Assembly (NCBI GenBank): GCA_963815665.1
Contig: CAWFHN010000013.1
Coordinates: 682,001-746,000 of the forward strand
Direction: 5' to 3'
Source: DASUPK01 sp963815665
GTDB lineage: Bacteria > Actinomycetota > Thermoleophilia > Solirubrobacterales > 70-9
DNA length: 64,000 bases
Positions 27,622-37,365 of the stretch are shown here, piece after piece (position 1 is the stretch's first letter; each line of letters opens with the position of its first letter). The notes below the pieces were generated by a model. The model worked only from the letters and a program-made list of their open reading frames with translations. It was not told the origin of the DNA and ran no database searches. The position numbers were made by a program, and so were the translations under genes.

Positions 27622-28077
27622 ATGAGGATCTCGGCGAAAGCCGATTACGCCGTGCGCGCCGCGGTAGAGATGGCCGCCGCCGGCGACGAGCCCGTCAAGG
27701 GCGAGAAGCTCGCCGAGGCGCAGGGCATTCCGCTCCAGTTCCTCGAGCACATCCTGCTCGAGCTCAAGCACGCCCGGCTGGTCAGGGCACGTCGCGGCGC
27801 CCGCGGTGGATACTGGCTCGCCCAGCCGCCCGAGAAGATCACGCTCGCGAATGTGATCCGCGCCGTCGAGGGCCCGCTCGCCAACATCCAGGATCAGGCC
27901 CCGGAGCAGACGAAGTACCCGGGCAACGCGGAGCAGCTCAGCGAGGTCTGGATCGCCGTCCGCGCCTCGCTGCGCCGCGTGCTCGAGCACGTCACGATCG
28001 CGGACCTCCGCGACGGAAAGATCCCGGCCGACGTGCTGGCCCTGACCCGGGACGAAGGCGCCCGGATCACCAGGTAA
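27622..28077 (+). CDS. Rrf2-family transcriptional regulator without cysteines
   Basis: A 151-residue Rrf2 protein: MRISAKADYAVRAAVEMAAA, then the wing region with IPLQFLEHILLELKHARLV and RARRGARGGYWLAQPPEKI, then VIRAVEGPLANIQ. No cysteine occurs anywhere in the sequence, so it cannot hold the Fe-S cluster of IscR or NsrR and resembles CymR-type regulators of sulfur metabolism. Position between the sulfate-assimilation genes and the TauE exporter supports that. Likely targets are sir, sat and tauE, including the shared ATCACCTT motif; this has to be tested. Confidence 0.88.
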   Translation: MRISAKADYAVRAAVEMAAAGDEPVKGEKLAEAQGIPLQFLEHILLELKHARLVRARRGARGGYWLAQPPEKITLANVIRAVEGPLANIQDQAPEQTKYPGNAEQLSEVWIAVRASLRRVLEHVTIADLRDGKIPADVLALTRDEGARITR

Positions 28078-28243
28078 CACCTGTCACAAACGGCTGCCAA
28101 AACACGCGGCCGGATCAACTGCACCCGTTAGGGGGGTATTGCGGCCTTCGCTATAGTGCCGCCTCTCTTTAGGACTCTTTCGGTCAAGAAAGGGAACAAA
28201 GTGGACAAGCGGTTACCTCCCAAGGCCGCGCTCCCCCAACTTC

Positions 28244-29251
28244 ATGGATCCAGTAATCATCATCTTCGGCTTCGGCGTCGGCTTCCTGGTCGGGATGACC
28301 GGCATGGGCGGCGGCTCCCTGATGACGCCCCTGCTCGTCCTCCTCTTCGGGATCCAGCCGACCACCGCGATCGGCACCGACATCTTCTATGCGGCGGTGA
28401 CCAAAACCGCCGGCAGCTGGCGACACCTGAAGCTGAAGACGGTGAACCTGCCGCTCGTCTACTGGATGGCCGCGGGCAGCGTCCCCTCCGCGATCGCGGG
28501 CGTCTGGTTCCTCGACTACCTGAAGCGCAGGCTCGGCGACAACCTCGACGAGACCGTTTTCGCGATTCTCGCCGGCTGCCTGCTGGTCGTCGGCGCCGCC
28601 ACCCTCCTCCGCGGCTTCTTCCTCGCCGACAAGATCCAAGAGCGCGATGACTTCGAGATGCACACCCGCCACAAGGTTGCGGCGGTGGCCATCGGTGCCA
28701 CCACGGGCTTCGTCATCGGCCTGAGCTCCGCCGGCAGCGGCACGCTGATAGGGATCATGCTGATCGCCGTCTACCGGCTCACCCCGAGGAAGGTGGTCGG
28801 CACCGACGTCGTCCATGCCGCTCTCCTGCTCTGGGCGGCGTCCATCGCGCACATCTTCAGCGGCAACGTCGACTTCGGGCTCGCTGCAAACATCATGGTC
28901 GGCTCCGTGCCCGGCGTTGTGATCGGCTCGAACCTCTCGGTGAAGTGGCCGCAGGGCGCGCTTCGCTACGCGCTCGGATTCGTCCTGATCGGCGCCGGGA
29001 TCACGATCATGAACAAGGCCAACACGGACCTCGTCCCCTGGGTCGTAGGCGGTGCGTCCCTCGCGATCGTCGCGCTGTTCGCCGTGCAGATGGCGCTGAC
29101 GAAGGAGGTCGAGCAGGACCCGGCCGAGCAGGAGTGGATGCGCCGGGTGGCCTCGCACGGCGACGAGATCGAGCGCCACCAGGCGGTGGAGTCCGAGCTC
29201 GCGGCTCGCGCCCGCCCCAGACAGCGGCCGGCGGCTGTCGCCAAGGACTAG
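28244..29251 (+). CDS. TauE/SafE family (DUF81) anion exporter
   Basis: A 335-residue membrane protein with eight or so hydrophobic segments. The two family repeats begin IIFGFGVGFLVGMTGMGGGS and AIGATTGFVIGLSSAGSGTL, with GTDIFYAAVTKT and GTDVVHAALLL as the matching second motifs. Members export sulfite, sulfoacetate or other small anions. Next to sulfate reduction genes and the Rrf2 regulator, sulfite or sulfate transport is the natural guess. The C-terminal 50 residues are charged and cytoplasmic. The 166-base region upstream (28078-28243) has no gene; it contains a CTATAGT-like -10 near 28150. Confidence 0.88.
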   Translation: MDPVIIIFGFGVGFLVGMTGMGGGSLMTPLLVLLFGIQPTTAIGTDIFYAAVTKTAGSWRHLKLKTVNLPLVYWMAAGSVPSAIAGVWFLDYLKRRLGDNLDETVFAILAGCLLVVGAATLLRGFFLADKIQERDDFEMHTRHKVAAVAIGATTGFVIGLSSAGSGTLIGIMLIAVYRLTPRKVVGTDVVHAALLLWAASIAHIFSGNVDFGLAANIMVGSVPGVVIGSNLSVKWPQGALRYALGFVLIGAGITIMNKANTDLVPWVVGGASLAIVALFAVQMALTKEVEQDPAEQEWMRRVASHGDEIERHQAVESELAARARPRQRPAAVAKD

Positions 29252-29284
29252 CGACGCAGCGCGGCCTGACAGGCGCTTAAACGC

Positions 29285-29290
29285 AATACT
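29285..29290 (+). promoter_or_regulatory. -10-like AATACT, leaderless start
   Basis: AATACT ends 8 bases before the GTG at 29299; the gap is CCCCCGCC with no ribosome site. Confidence 0.4.
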
Positions 29291-29298
29291 CCCCCGCC

Positions 29299-31071
<1,773 letters not shown>

Positions 31072-31079
31072 GTCGCGCG

Positions 31080-31763
31080 CTACTTTGCGCCGAGCTTCGC
31101 GGCGGCCTCGCGGAGGTTCTTGACCGTCGCGTCCGGGGCCTTGCGCCCCTCGAGCTTCTCGCCGTTGCGGTTCACCCAGATCACCGGCACGTTCAGCTTC
31201 AGGGCGGGACCGATGTCCGACTCGTAGCCGGCGGCGATGTGGACCCAGCCCTTCTTGCCGCCGATCCGGCGGGCGCACTCACGCAGGTGGGTGTTGTCAG
31301 GCTTGTAGCTGCGGACCTGCTGGGCCGTGACGACCAGGTCGAGCTCGGTGCGCAGGTGGCGCCGGGAGATGCCGAGCAGCTTGTCGTCGACGTTGGAGAT
31401 GATCCCGATCTCGTAGCGCTCCCTGAGCCGGTCCATCGCGGCGTTCACCTCCCGAAAAGGGGGCCACGACGCCACGCTGTCCGGCAGGAACTGGGCCCGC
31501 GAGGGCTCGATCGTCCAATCGATCTCCTCGGCGGCCTGCACGGCCGCCCTGCGCAGGACCTCCGCGTAGAGCTCGTAGGAGCCGGACATGATCTGCGCCT
31601 GCTTCTCGAAGAAGCTCTGCAGGAACGCCCCCTCGTCGATGGTGAGGCCGTCGCGGTCGGCCTCCTTCTTGAAAGCATCGGTGATGCCCTTCTCCCAGTC
31701 GATCAGGGTGCCGTAGCAATCCGTTGTCACCCACTTGATGTCTTTCAGCTTTGGAAGGGCCAT
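31080..31763 (-). CDS. HAD-superfamily hydrolase, haloacid-dehalogenase type II-like
   Basis: A 227-residue HAD protein. Motif I is TTDCYGTLIDWEKGI (nucleophile Asp15), motif II is IGIISNVDD, then KPDNTHLRECARRIG with the motif III Lys, and the GYESDIGPALKLNVPVIWVNR region supplies motif IV. The helical cap (residues 20-100) is of the C1 type. It resembles (S)-2-haloacid dehalogenases, but many such proteins are phosphatases, so the substrate is open. A -10-like CATAAT (31780-31775) lies 11 bases before the start, next to a GCAAATTGC element. Confidence 0.85.
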   Translation of the reverse strand: MALPKLKDIKWVTTDCYGTLIDWEKGITDAFKKEADRDGLTIDEGAFLQSFFEKQAQIMSGSYELYAEVLRRAAVQAAEEIDWTIEPSRAQFLPDSVASWPPFREVNAAMDRLRERYEIGIISNVDDKLLGISRRHLRTELDLVVTAQQVRSYKPDNTHLRECARRIGGKKGWVHIAAGYESDIGPALKLNVPVIWVNRNGEKLEGRKAPDATVKNLREAAAKLGAK

Positions 31764-31836
31764 GAGCGACGCGGGATTATGGCAATTTGCATTCCTCGGC
31801 CGCTGCTGACCCCCTGAGCGCGCCTGAGGGACCCTC

Positions 31837-33021
31837 GTGTACCCTCTCGCGGCCTTGGATCTGCTCGAGTATCAGGGAAAGCAGTTGTTCGCCCGGCACG
31901 GGGTGCCAGTGCCCGATGGACGGGTCGCCGACACCGTCGAAGCGGCCGTCGAGGCAGCCGAGGAGATCGGCTACCCCTGCGTGATCAAGGCCCAGGTCCA
32001 GATCGGCGGCCGCGGCAAAGCCGGTGGCATCAAGGTCGCCGAAAACCGCGGGGAGGCCGAGGAGCACGCCGACGCCATCCTGGGCATGGACATTCGCGGG
32101 CCACATGGTGAGGGCCCCTTCACGGTTCACCAGGTCTGGGTCGAGGGCGCCTCCGAGATCGACGCCGAGTACTACGCCTCGATCATCCTCGACCGCTCCG
32201 CCAAGAAGCTGCTGGCGATGTTCTCGACGATGGGCGGCATGAACGTCGAGGAGATCGCCGAGAAGGACCCGGACGCGCTGGTCCGCCGCCACGTCGAGCC
32301 CTCGGAGGGATTCGCGGACGCGCAGGCCGCTGCACTGGCCTCGGACGCCGGGGTCCCCGATGACGCCCGCGAGCAGACCGCCGCCATGCTCACGAAGCTC
32401 TACGGCGCGTTCAACGGAAGCGACGCGACCCTGATCGAGGTCAACCCGCTGGTCGTGACCAAGGGCGGCGACGTAGTCGCCCTCGACTCCAAGGTGACGA
32501 TCGACAACTCCGCGCTCTACCGGCAGGAGGACCTCGCCGGCCTCGAGGAGAGCTTCATCGAGGATGAGCAGGAGCGGATGGCCAAGGAGAAGGGGCTCAC
32601 CTACGTGAAGCTCGAGGGTGACATCGGCATCCTCGGCAATGGCGCCGGGCTCTGCATGTCAACCCTCGACGTGGTCGCGCAGGCCGGCGGCGCACCCGCG
32701 AACTTCCTCGACGCCGGCGGCGGCTCGAAGGCGGAGGCGATCATCGACGCCCTCACCGTGATCACCTCGGACCCCAAGGTCGTCGCGATTCTCTTCAACA
32801 TCTTCGGCGGGATCACCCGCTGCGACGAGATCGCCAAGGGCATCATCGAGGCCTCGGAGACGATCGAGATCGGCGTCCCGCTGGTGGTCCGCCTCGATGG
32901 GACCAACTCGGAGGAAGGACTCGGCCTGCTCGCCGACGCCGACCTCCCGAACCTCCACGTCGAGAAGACGATGATCGGCGCCGCGGAGAAGGTCGTCGAG
33001 CTCGCGAAGGCGGAGGCCTAG
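31837..33021 (+). CDS. sucC: Succinyl-CoA synthetase beta subunit
   Basis: A 394-residue ATP-grasp subunit of ADP/GDP-forming succinyl-CoA ligase. LLEYQGKQLFARHGVPVPDG, the KAQVQIGGRGKAGGIKV nucleotide site, EVNPLVVTKGGDVVALDSKV and NIFGGITRCDEIAKG are diagnostic. It catalyses the substrate-level phosphorylation step of the TCA cycle together with sucD, which starts 3 bases after its stop. GAGGGA ends 5 bases before the GTG at 31837, which supports that start; a TTG at 31855 would give the shorter N-terminus (LDLLEYQG) seen in most homologues and is the alternative. Confidence 0.95.
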   Translation: MYPLAALDLLEYQGKQLFARHGVPVPDGRVADTVEAAVEAAEEIGYPCVIKAQVQIGGRGKAGGIKVAENRGEAEEHADAILGMDIRGPHGEGPFTVHQVWVEGASEIDAEYYASIILDRSAKKLLAMFSTMGGMNVEEIAEKDPDALVRRHVEPSEGFADAQAAALASDAGVPDDAREQTAAMLTKLYGAFNGSDATLIEVNPLVVTKGGDVVALDSKVTIDNSALYRQEDLAGLEESFIEDEQERMAKEKGLTYVKLEGDIGILGNGAGLCMSTLDVVAQAGGAPANFLDAGGGSKAEAIIDALTVITSDPKVVAILFNIFGGITRCDEIAKGIIEASETIEIGVPLVVRLDGTNSEEGLGLLADADLPNLHVEKTMIGAAEKVVELAKAEA

Positions 33022-33023
33022 CC

Positions 33024-33902
33024 ATGTCGATCATCGTCGGCGACGAGACGAAGCTCGTGATCTCGGGCCTGACCGGCCGCGAGGGGACCTTCCACGGCCT
33101 GCGCAACCGCGACTACGGCACCGACGTCGTCGCCGGAGTCACACCTAAGAAGGGCGGTCAGGACGTCCAGGGCATTCCGGTCTTCGACACGATCAAGGAG
33201 GCCGTCGACGAGCGCGGCGCGAACACGTCGATGATCTTCGTCCCCGCCCGCTTCGCGGCCGCGTCGATCAACGAGGCGATCGACGCCGGCGTCGGGACCG
33301 TGATCGCGATCACCGAGCACATCCCGGTCCACGACATGCTCGCGACGTACTGGAAGGCGCGGGACGCCGGCGTCCGGCTGATCGGCCCAAACTGCCCCGG
33401 CGTGCTCAGCCCCGGCAAGTCGAACGTCGGGATCATCCCCGCGCAGTTCTTCGAGCAGGGATCGATCGGCGTCGTCTCCAAGTCGGGGACGCTGACCTAC
33501 CAGATCGGCAACGAGCTCAAGCAGGCGGGACTCGGCAACTCGTCGATCGTCGGAATCGGCGGCGATCCGATCGTCGGCTCGGACTTCATCGACATCCTCA
33601 CGCTGTTCGAGGAGGACGACGAGACCGAGCTGATCGTGATGGTGGGCGAGATCGGCGGCGACGCGGAGGAGCGCGCGGCCGAGTTCATCGCAGAGAAGGT
33701 CTCGAAGCCGGTGGTCGCCTACATCGCGGGATTCACCGCCCCACCCGGCAAGCAGATGGGCCATGCCGGGGCGATCATCTCGGGATCCTCGGGCACGGCG
33801 GAGGCGAAGAAGCAGGCCCTCGAGGCCCAGGGCATCCGCGTCGGCAAGAGCCCGACTGAGACGGCCCAGCTCGCCGCCGAGACGGTCGGCGCCAAGGCCT
33901 GA
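33024..33902 (+). CDS. sucD: Succinyl-CoA synthetase alpha subunit
   Basis: A 292-residue CoA-binding alpha subunit. TKLVISGLTGREGTFHGL, GVTPKKGGQDVQGIPVFDTI, RLIGPNCPGVLSPGK, GVVSKSGTLTYQ and the phosphohistidine loop KQMGHAGAIISG are all present. It follows sucC with 2 bases between stop and start and forms a two-gene operon with it. Its product provides the link from methylmalonyl-CoA mutase (succinyl-CoA) into the TCA cycle. No unusual features. Confidence 0.95.
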   Translation: MSIIVGDETKLVISGLTGREGTFHGLRNRDYGTDVVAGVTPKKGGQDVQGIPVFDTIKEAVDERGANTSMIFVPARFAAASINEAIDAGVGTVIAITEHIPVHDMLATYWKARDAGVRLIGPNCPGVLSPGKSNVGIIPAQFFEQGSIGVVSKSGTLTYQIGNELKQAGLGNSSIVGIGGDPIVGSDFIDILTLFEEDDETELIVMVGEIGGDAEERAAEFIAEKVSKPVVAYIAGFTAPPGKQMGHAGAIISGSSGTAEAKKQALEAQGIRVGKSPTETAQLAAETVGAKA

Positions 33903-33925
33903 GCCCTACTTCTTCGTTCGCCTCT

Positions 33926-34138
33926 TTAGCTTGATCCGGGTGTGGGAGGCTCGGGAAAACCGCTGAGGAAATACTCGACCGCCTGGCGCTGCCCGGAGCG
34001 TCGCCGCGCCTCCCCGTTGTGCACGAAGTCCTCGCTCAGGAGGCGGTCGGCCGCACCCGGGTCACGGTCGTTGATCGCCTCCGCGTAGAAACGCCGGACG
34101 AGTGCCTTGTTCCTCTCGACCGTCAGCGGCCGCCGCCC
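33926..34138 (-). pseudogene. SnoaL/NTF2-like fragment without a start codon
   Basis: The minus strand from 34138 stays in the same frame as the stop of the gene upstream and reads LTVERNKALVRRFYAEAIND, then DRLLSEDFVHNGEARR, typical of the first half of SnoaL-like polyketide-cyclase/ester-cyclase proteins. It ends at a TAA (33928-33926) after about 70 residues, whereas the family has about 130. No ATG, GTG or TTG is available; only a CTG. So it is a remnant, or a fragment read through from the SnoaL-like gene upstream. Confidence 0.5.
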
Positions 34139-34771
34139 CTAGGCCGTCTGGCGGGAAGACTTGCGTCGGAGCCGGGCACGCGCCCGGGCGGCCCGCTTCT
34201 GCTCCTCGCTCAAGGTCAGCGCCTTCTTTCGTGGGCGCTGATCGGCCGAGGACTCCGCCGGCACCGGTGACGGCGCCTCGACCGGCGCGGGCGACGGCGC
34301 CCCCGGCGGCGCCTGCTGTGGTCGCGCAGCTTCCGGGACGGGCGCTCGCTTGATCTGGTCCTGCTCGAGGCTGCCGCCGAGCAGCTCCTTGGCGGCTCTC
34401 ACGGCCTCCTTCGGGGTCAAGTAGGTGGCCCAGGAGACGATCTTGGAGTCCTCGACGACCCAAAGGCCCCCGAATCGCCGATCGACCGCGGAGCCCTCCT
34501 TGGGCTTTCCCTGTTCGCGGCAGATGCCGACGACCTTGCCCGGCCCGACCTCGGCGATGTCCTCGAGCTCGAACCGGTACTGCTCCCAGCCGTCGAGGTA
34601 CCGGCGCATCGCCCGCTGCACCTCGTCGTGGCCCCAGATGAGATCGCCGTCGGTGCGGGACGCCCTCTCGTCCCAGCGAATCAGCGGAGCGGCGAGACCC
34701 AGGGCGATCTCGCAGTCTCCATTGCCATAGGCCCGCAGCGCGATCTTGACCAACTCGAGCGAGGCGGGCAT
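34139..34771 (-). CDS. SnoaL-like (NTF2-fold) protein with Pro/Ala-rich basic tail
   Basis: About 210 residues from the ATG at 34771. The N-terminal 115 residues (MPASLELVKIALRAYGNGDC and on, IRWDERASRTDGDLIWGHDE, FGGLWVVEDSKIVSWATYLT) form a SnoaL-like NTF2 fold. A Pro/Ala-rich linker follows, then a very basic end (LTLSEEQKRAARARARLRRK). The longer open frame up to 34873 overlaps the aminotransferase promoter and lacks family similarity, so it was not used. Function is unknown; NTF2 folds bind small hydrophobic ligands or act as cyclases. A second SnoaL-like fragment follows in the same frame. Confidence 0.72.
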   Translation of the reverse strand: MPASLELVKIALRAYGNGDCEIALGLAAPLIRWDERASRTDGDLIWGHDEVQRAMRRYLDGWEQYRFELEDIAEVGPGKVVGICREQGKPKEGSAVDRRFGGLWVVEDSKIVSWATYLTPKEAVRAAKELLGGSLEQDQIKRAPVPEAARPQQAPPGAPSPAPVEAPSPVPAESSADQRPRKKALTLSEEQKRAARARARLRRKSSRQTA

Positions 34772-34904
34772 CGGGCAACAGTATTGCCGACGCGTCGGCC
34801 GCTGCAAGTTCGAGACGAGCCGGATCGGCATCCATGCCGGCCGGCGGCGTCGTGCCCGATCAGCGGCCTTCATCCCCCGAGCCGGGCGATTATGGCACCG
34901 TTCG

Positions 34905-34910
34905 TATACT
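34905..34910 (+). promoter_or_regulatory. -10 TATACT, leaderless start of aminotransferase gene
   Basis: TATACT ends 10 bases before the GTG at 34921. The longer open frame to 34834 would place coding sequence over this element. Confidence 0.45.
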
Positions 34911-34920
34911 CGAAGCGCCA

Positions 34921-36033
34921 GTGGCCGAACGGACGATCAGCTTTGCTCGAGGCGCGCCGAGCGCCGACATCCTTCCGCACGAAGCCGTGCGCGAGGCGGC
35001 CGCGCACGCGCTCGAATCGGACTGGGAGAAGGCGCTCAGCTATGGGACCGGGCGCGGCCATCTGGCCCTCGGCGAGTGGATCGCCGAGCTGCACGGCGTC
35101 CAACCCGAGCAGGTCATGATCACCAACGGCTCGATGGAGGGCGCGGCGCTGCTCTTCCGGCACCTGGTGTCGGAGGGGGACCGTGTCGTCGTCGAGCAGC
35201 CCACCTACGACCGGACGCTGCTCCTGCTCCAGCAGGCCGGCGCCGATCTGGTCGGCGCGCCGCTGGAGCGGGACGGCGTCGACCCGGCGGCGGTCGAAGC
35301 GGCGTGCGCCAGCGGAGAGGTGGGGCTCGTCCACGTCATTCCCAACTTCCACAACCCGGCGGGCTGCACCCTTTCCACGGAGAAGCGGAGCGCGCTGGTG
35401 AAGCTCGCGGCCGCCAGCGGCTTCACTCTCTTCGAGGACGACCCGTACCGGCTGATCCGCTTCGACGAGGCACCCGCAGACACGATGCTCGACATGGACG
35501 CCGCAGACCGCGTAATCCACGCATCCTCGTTCTCCAAGTCGGTCAGCCCGGGCGTACGGGTCGGCTATCTGGTGGGCCCGGCGGAGTGGATCGCAACCCT
35601 CGCGAAGAGGGCCAACGAGACCTACATCTCGCCGAACATGCTGGCCGAGTCGATCGTCTTCGAGCTCTGCCGCTCGGGCGGCCTCGAGGAGAACATCAAA
35701 GTCGTGAACGCGGCGCTCCGCGAGCGGCGCGACGCGCTGGTCGAGGCGCTCCACGAGCACATCCCCGAGGCAGAGTTCGTGGTGCCCGGGGGCGGCTACT
35801 TCCTCTGGCTGGACCTGAAGGACGACGTCGACACCGAGGCGCTCCTCACCGCGGCCAAGGAGGAGGGCGTCACCTTCGTCGCGGGACCTGACTTCATGAT
35901 GGAGGGCGGCTCCTCCAGCCTGCGGCTCTCGTTCGCGCCGGTGCCCGCCGGCGAGGTCGCCGAGGGCGTCAGGCGCCTCGCCCGCGCCCTGGAGCGCCTG
36001 CGCGAAAGCGCTTCCAGCACCAAAGCGGCCTAG
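34921..36033 (+). CDS. PLP-dependent class I/II aminotransferase (MocR/LysN-like)
   Basis: About 370 residues, fold-type I. It lacks the GntR-like DNA-binding domain of MocR regulators. Segments include FARGAPSADILPHEAVREAA, LSYGTGRGHLALGEWIAELHG, MITNGSMEGAALLF, VIPNFHNPAGCTLS, LFEDDPYRLIRFD and the PLP-lysine loop HASSFSKSVSPGVRVGY. It resembles 2-aminoadipate and aromatic/branched-chain aminotransferases of the LysN kind. The GTG at 34921 fits the -10 element and yields VAERTISFARG as the N-terminus. The stop overlaps the convergent small gene by 4 bases. Confidence 0.88.
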   Translation: MAERTISFARGAPSADILPHEAVREAAAHALESDWEKALSYGTGRGHLALGEWIAELHGVQPEQVMITNGSMEGAALLFRHLVSEGDRVVVEQPTYDRTLLLLQQAGADLVGAPLERDGVDPAAVEAACASGEVGLVHVIPNFHNPAGCTLSTEKRSALVKLAAASGFTLFEDDPYRLIRFDEAPADTMLDMDAADRVIHASSFSKSVSPGVRVGYLVGPAEWIATLAKRANETYISPNMLAESIVFELCRSGGLEENIKVVNAALRERRDALVEALHEHIPEAEFVVPGGGYFLWLDLKDDVDTEALLTAAKEEGVTFVAGPDFMMEGGSSSLRLSFAPVPAGEVAEGVRRLARALERLRESASSTKAA

Positions 36034-36209
36034 ACGCGCTCCCCGAGGATCTCCTGGGCGCGCCGGTAGAGGTTCAGGTCCTCGGCGCGGGTCGGATAGG
36101 GCTTGCGGCGCTGCTCGTTGCGGTGGGCCTCGATGGCCCTGGCGATGGAGACCAGCCTGCGCTCGGCGAGGTTCCGGTCCGTGATCAATGCCCGGGTGCT
36201 CGATTCCAT
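36030..36209 (-). CDS. Small charged protein, 59 residues, unknown
   Basis: The minus strand encodes MESSTRALITDRNLAERRLV at the start and NLYRRAQEILGERV at the end. Codon use looks coding (G/C at third positions), the frame is flanked by a good GGGGGAGAG ribosome site 10 bases before the ATG, and the stop overlaps the convergent aminotransferase stop by 4 bases, a layout often seen for real gene pairs. It is predicted to be helical and highly charged; no cysteines or membrane segments. I do not recognise a family. Confidence 0.6.
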   Translation of the reverse strand: MESSTRALITDRNLAERRLVSIARAIEAHRNEQRRKPYPTRAEDLNLYRRAQEILGERV

Positions 36210-36303
36210 TTCTGTCTCTCTCCCCCGTTCGTTGAGTGACAGAAGTCTCGGCGACGCACCTCAAGCTCGGGCTAACAGGTGGTAAAGACGGCTTCGCCTT
36301 CGG

Positions 36304-37011
36304 TCAGCGGCCGTAGCGATCGCTGGAGATGACCAGCTGCTCCGGCAGGGGCGGCCGCGGGGCCGGCGCGGGATCGGCCCGCACCGAGACCGTCTCGGCG
36401 ACGCTCTTCGAGACCGGGTGCTGCCCGTCGTCCGAGCCGACGACGACCTCGTCGTCGCTCGAGCTCTCGAGCTTTCCCTTCAGGCCGGGGTGGATCCCGG
36501 TCCCCTTGAGGTAATGGAGGATCTCCTCGGCCTCGTTCTCGAAGCGCAGGATGACCACGTCGGCGCCGGGCTCGACGTCCGCCAGAAGAACGCCCTGCTC
36601 GCGCGCGCCCTCGACGATCGGGTGCCCATGGGGGCAGGTCTTCGCGTCGCCGATCGCGGCGAGCATCCTCTCCTCCAGGACGGGGGACATCGCGTGCTCG
36701 AGCCTCTCGGCCTCCTCGTGAACCTCGTCCCAGGGGATGCCGAGCACGTCCGTGAGGAACCGCTCGATCAAGCGGTGGCGCCGGACGATCGCCTGCGCCT
36801 CGCCGCGACCGCGCTCGGTGAAGGCGAGGGATTTGTCGTCCGCCCTCTCGACGTAGCCGTCGCCCTCGAGCCGGCCGATCATCTCGTGGACCGTGGGCGG
36901 AGAGAGCTGCATCGCCCGCGCGATGTTGGCGCCGTTGATCTGCAGCCCGGCTTCCTCCAGCCAGAACATCGTTTGCAGGTACTCCTCCTCCGCGACCGTG
37001 GCCTGCGCCAT
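36304..37011 (-). CDS. DtxR-family metal-dependent regulator
   Basis: A 235-residue DtxR/IdeR/MntR protein: winged HTH (VAEEEYLQTMFWLEEAGLQI, then NIARAMQLSPPTVHEMIGRL), the dimerisation domain with metal ligands in HEEAERLEHAMSPVLEERM and TCPHGHPI, then a FeoA/SH3-like C-terminal domain (LLADVEPGADVVILRF). It should repress iron or manganese uptake genes when metal is plentiful. Its targets are not in the window. The last 40 residues are a Pro-rich extension. It lies head-to-tail with the ArsR gene upstream. Confidence 0.9.
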   Translation of the reverse strand: MAQATVAEEEYLQTMFWLEEAGLQINGANIARAMQLSPPTVHEMIGRLEGDGYVERADDKSLAFTERGRGEAQAIVRRHRLIERFLTDVLGIPWDEVHEEAERLEHAMSPVLEERMLAAIGDAKTCPHGHPIVEGAREQGVLLADVEPGADVVILRFENEAEEILHYLKGTGIHPGLKGKLESSSDDEVVVGSDDGQHPVSKSVAETVSVRADPAPAPRPPLPEQLVISSDRYGR

Positions 37012-37020
37012 TACCTCAGG

Positions 37021-37365
37021 CTACTGGGCGCGGCTGCGACGCTTCTCGAGCGAGCGCCGCAGGGCCTCGAGCCGATCGTCCCATTCGGCGCTCACCATCT
37101 GAATCCAATGAGCGGCCTCGTCCAGCGGCTGCGGGCGGAGCTTGTAGTGGGTCTCGCGTCCGCTGCGAGACACGCTGAGAAGATCGGCGCCACGCAGGGC
37201 GGACAGGTGCTTTGCCACCGCCTGGCGCGTCATCGGCAGCTGGGCAGCCAGCCCGCTCGCGGTGACGGTGCCGCCGCGCGCCAGGGTCTCCACCACGCGC
37301 CTGCGGGTCGGGTCGGCCAGCGCGACGAAGACGGCATCGACATGTCGGTGCGCCGGGGCCCTCAA
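37021..37365 (-). CDS. ArsR-family regulator (SRPBCC-associated)
   Basis: A 114-residue ArsR/SmtB-type winged-helix protein: VFVALADPTRRRVVETLARG, then LAAQLPMTRQAVAKHLSALR and SRSGRETHYKLRPQPLDEA. There are no cysteine or His-rich metal sites, so it is a non-metal ArsR. Its start overlaps the stop of the SRPBCC gene (ATGA), so the pair is one operon with the SRPBCC gene first. Such pairs recur in actinobacteria. It probably represses the operon from the palindrome at 37819-37834. Confidence 0.88.
   Translation of the reverse strand: MRAPAHRHVDAVFVALADPTRRRVVETLARGGTVTASGLAAQLPMTRQAVAKHLSALRGADLLSVSRSGRETHYKLRPQPLDEAAHWIQMVSAEWDDRLEALRRSLEKRRSRAQ

Noticed and set aside
28078..28243. Possible riboswitch before the TauE gene
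   Set aside because: I could not fold a known sulfur-related riboswitch; only a short CTTTC/GAAAG repeat and a -10-like box are visible.
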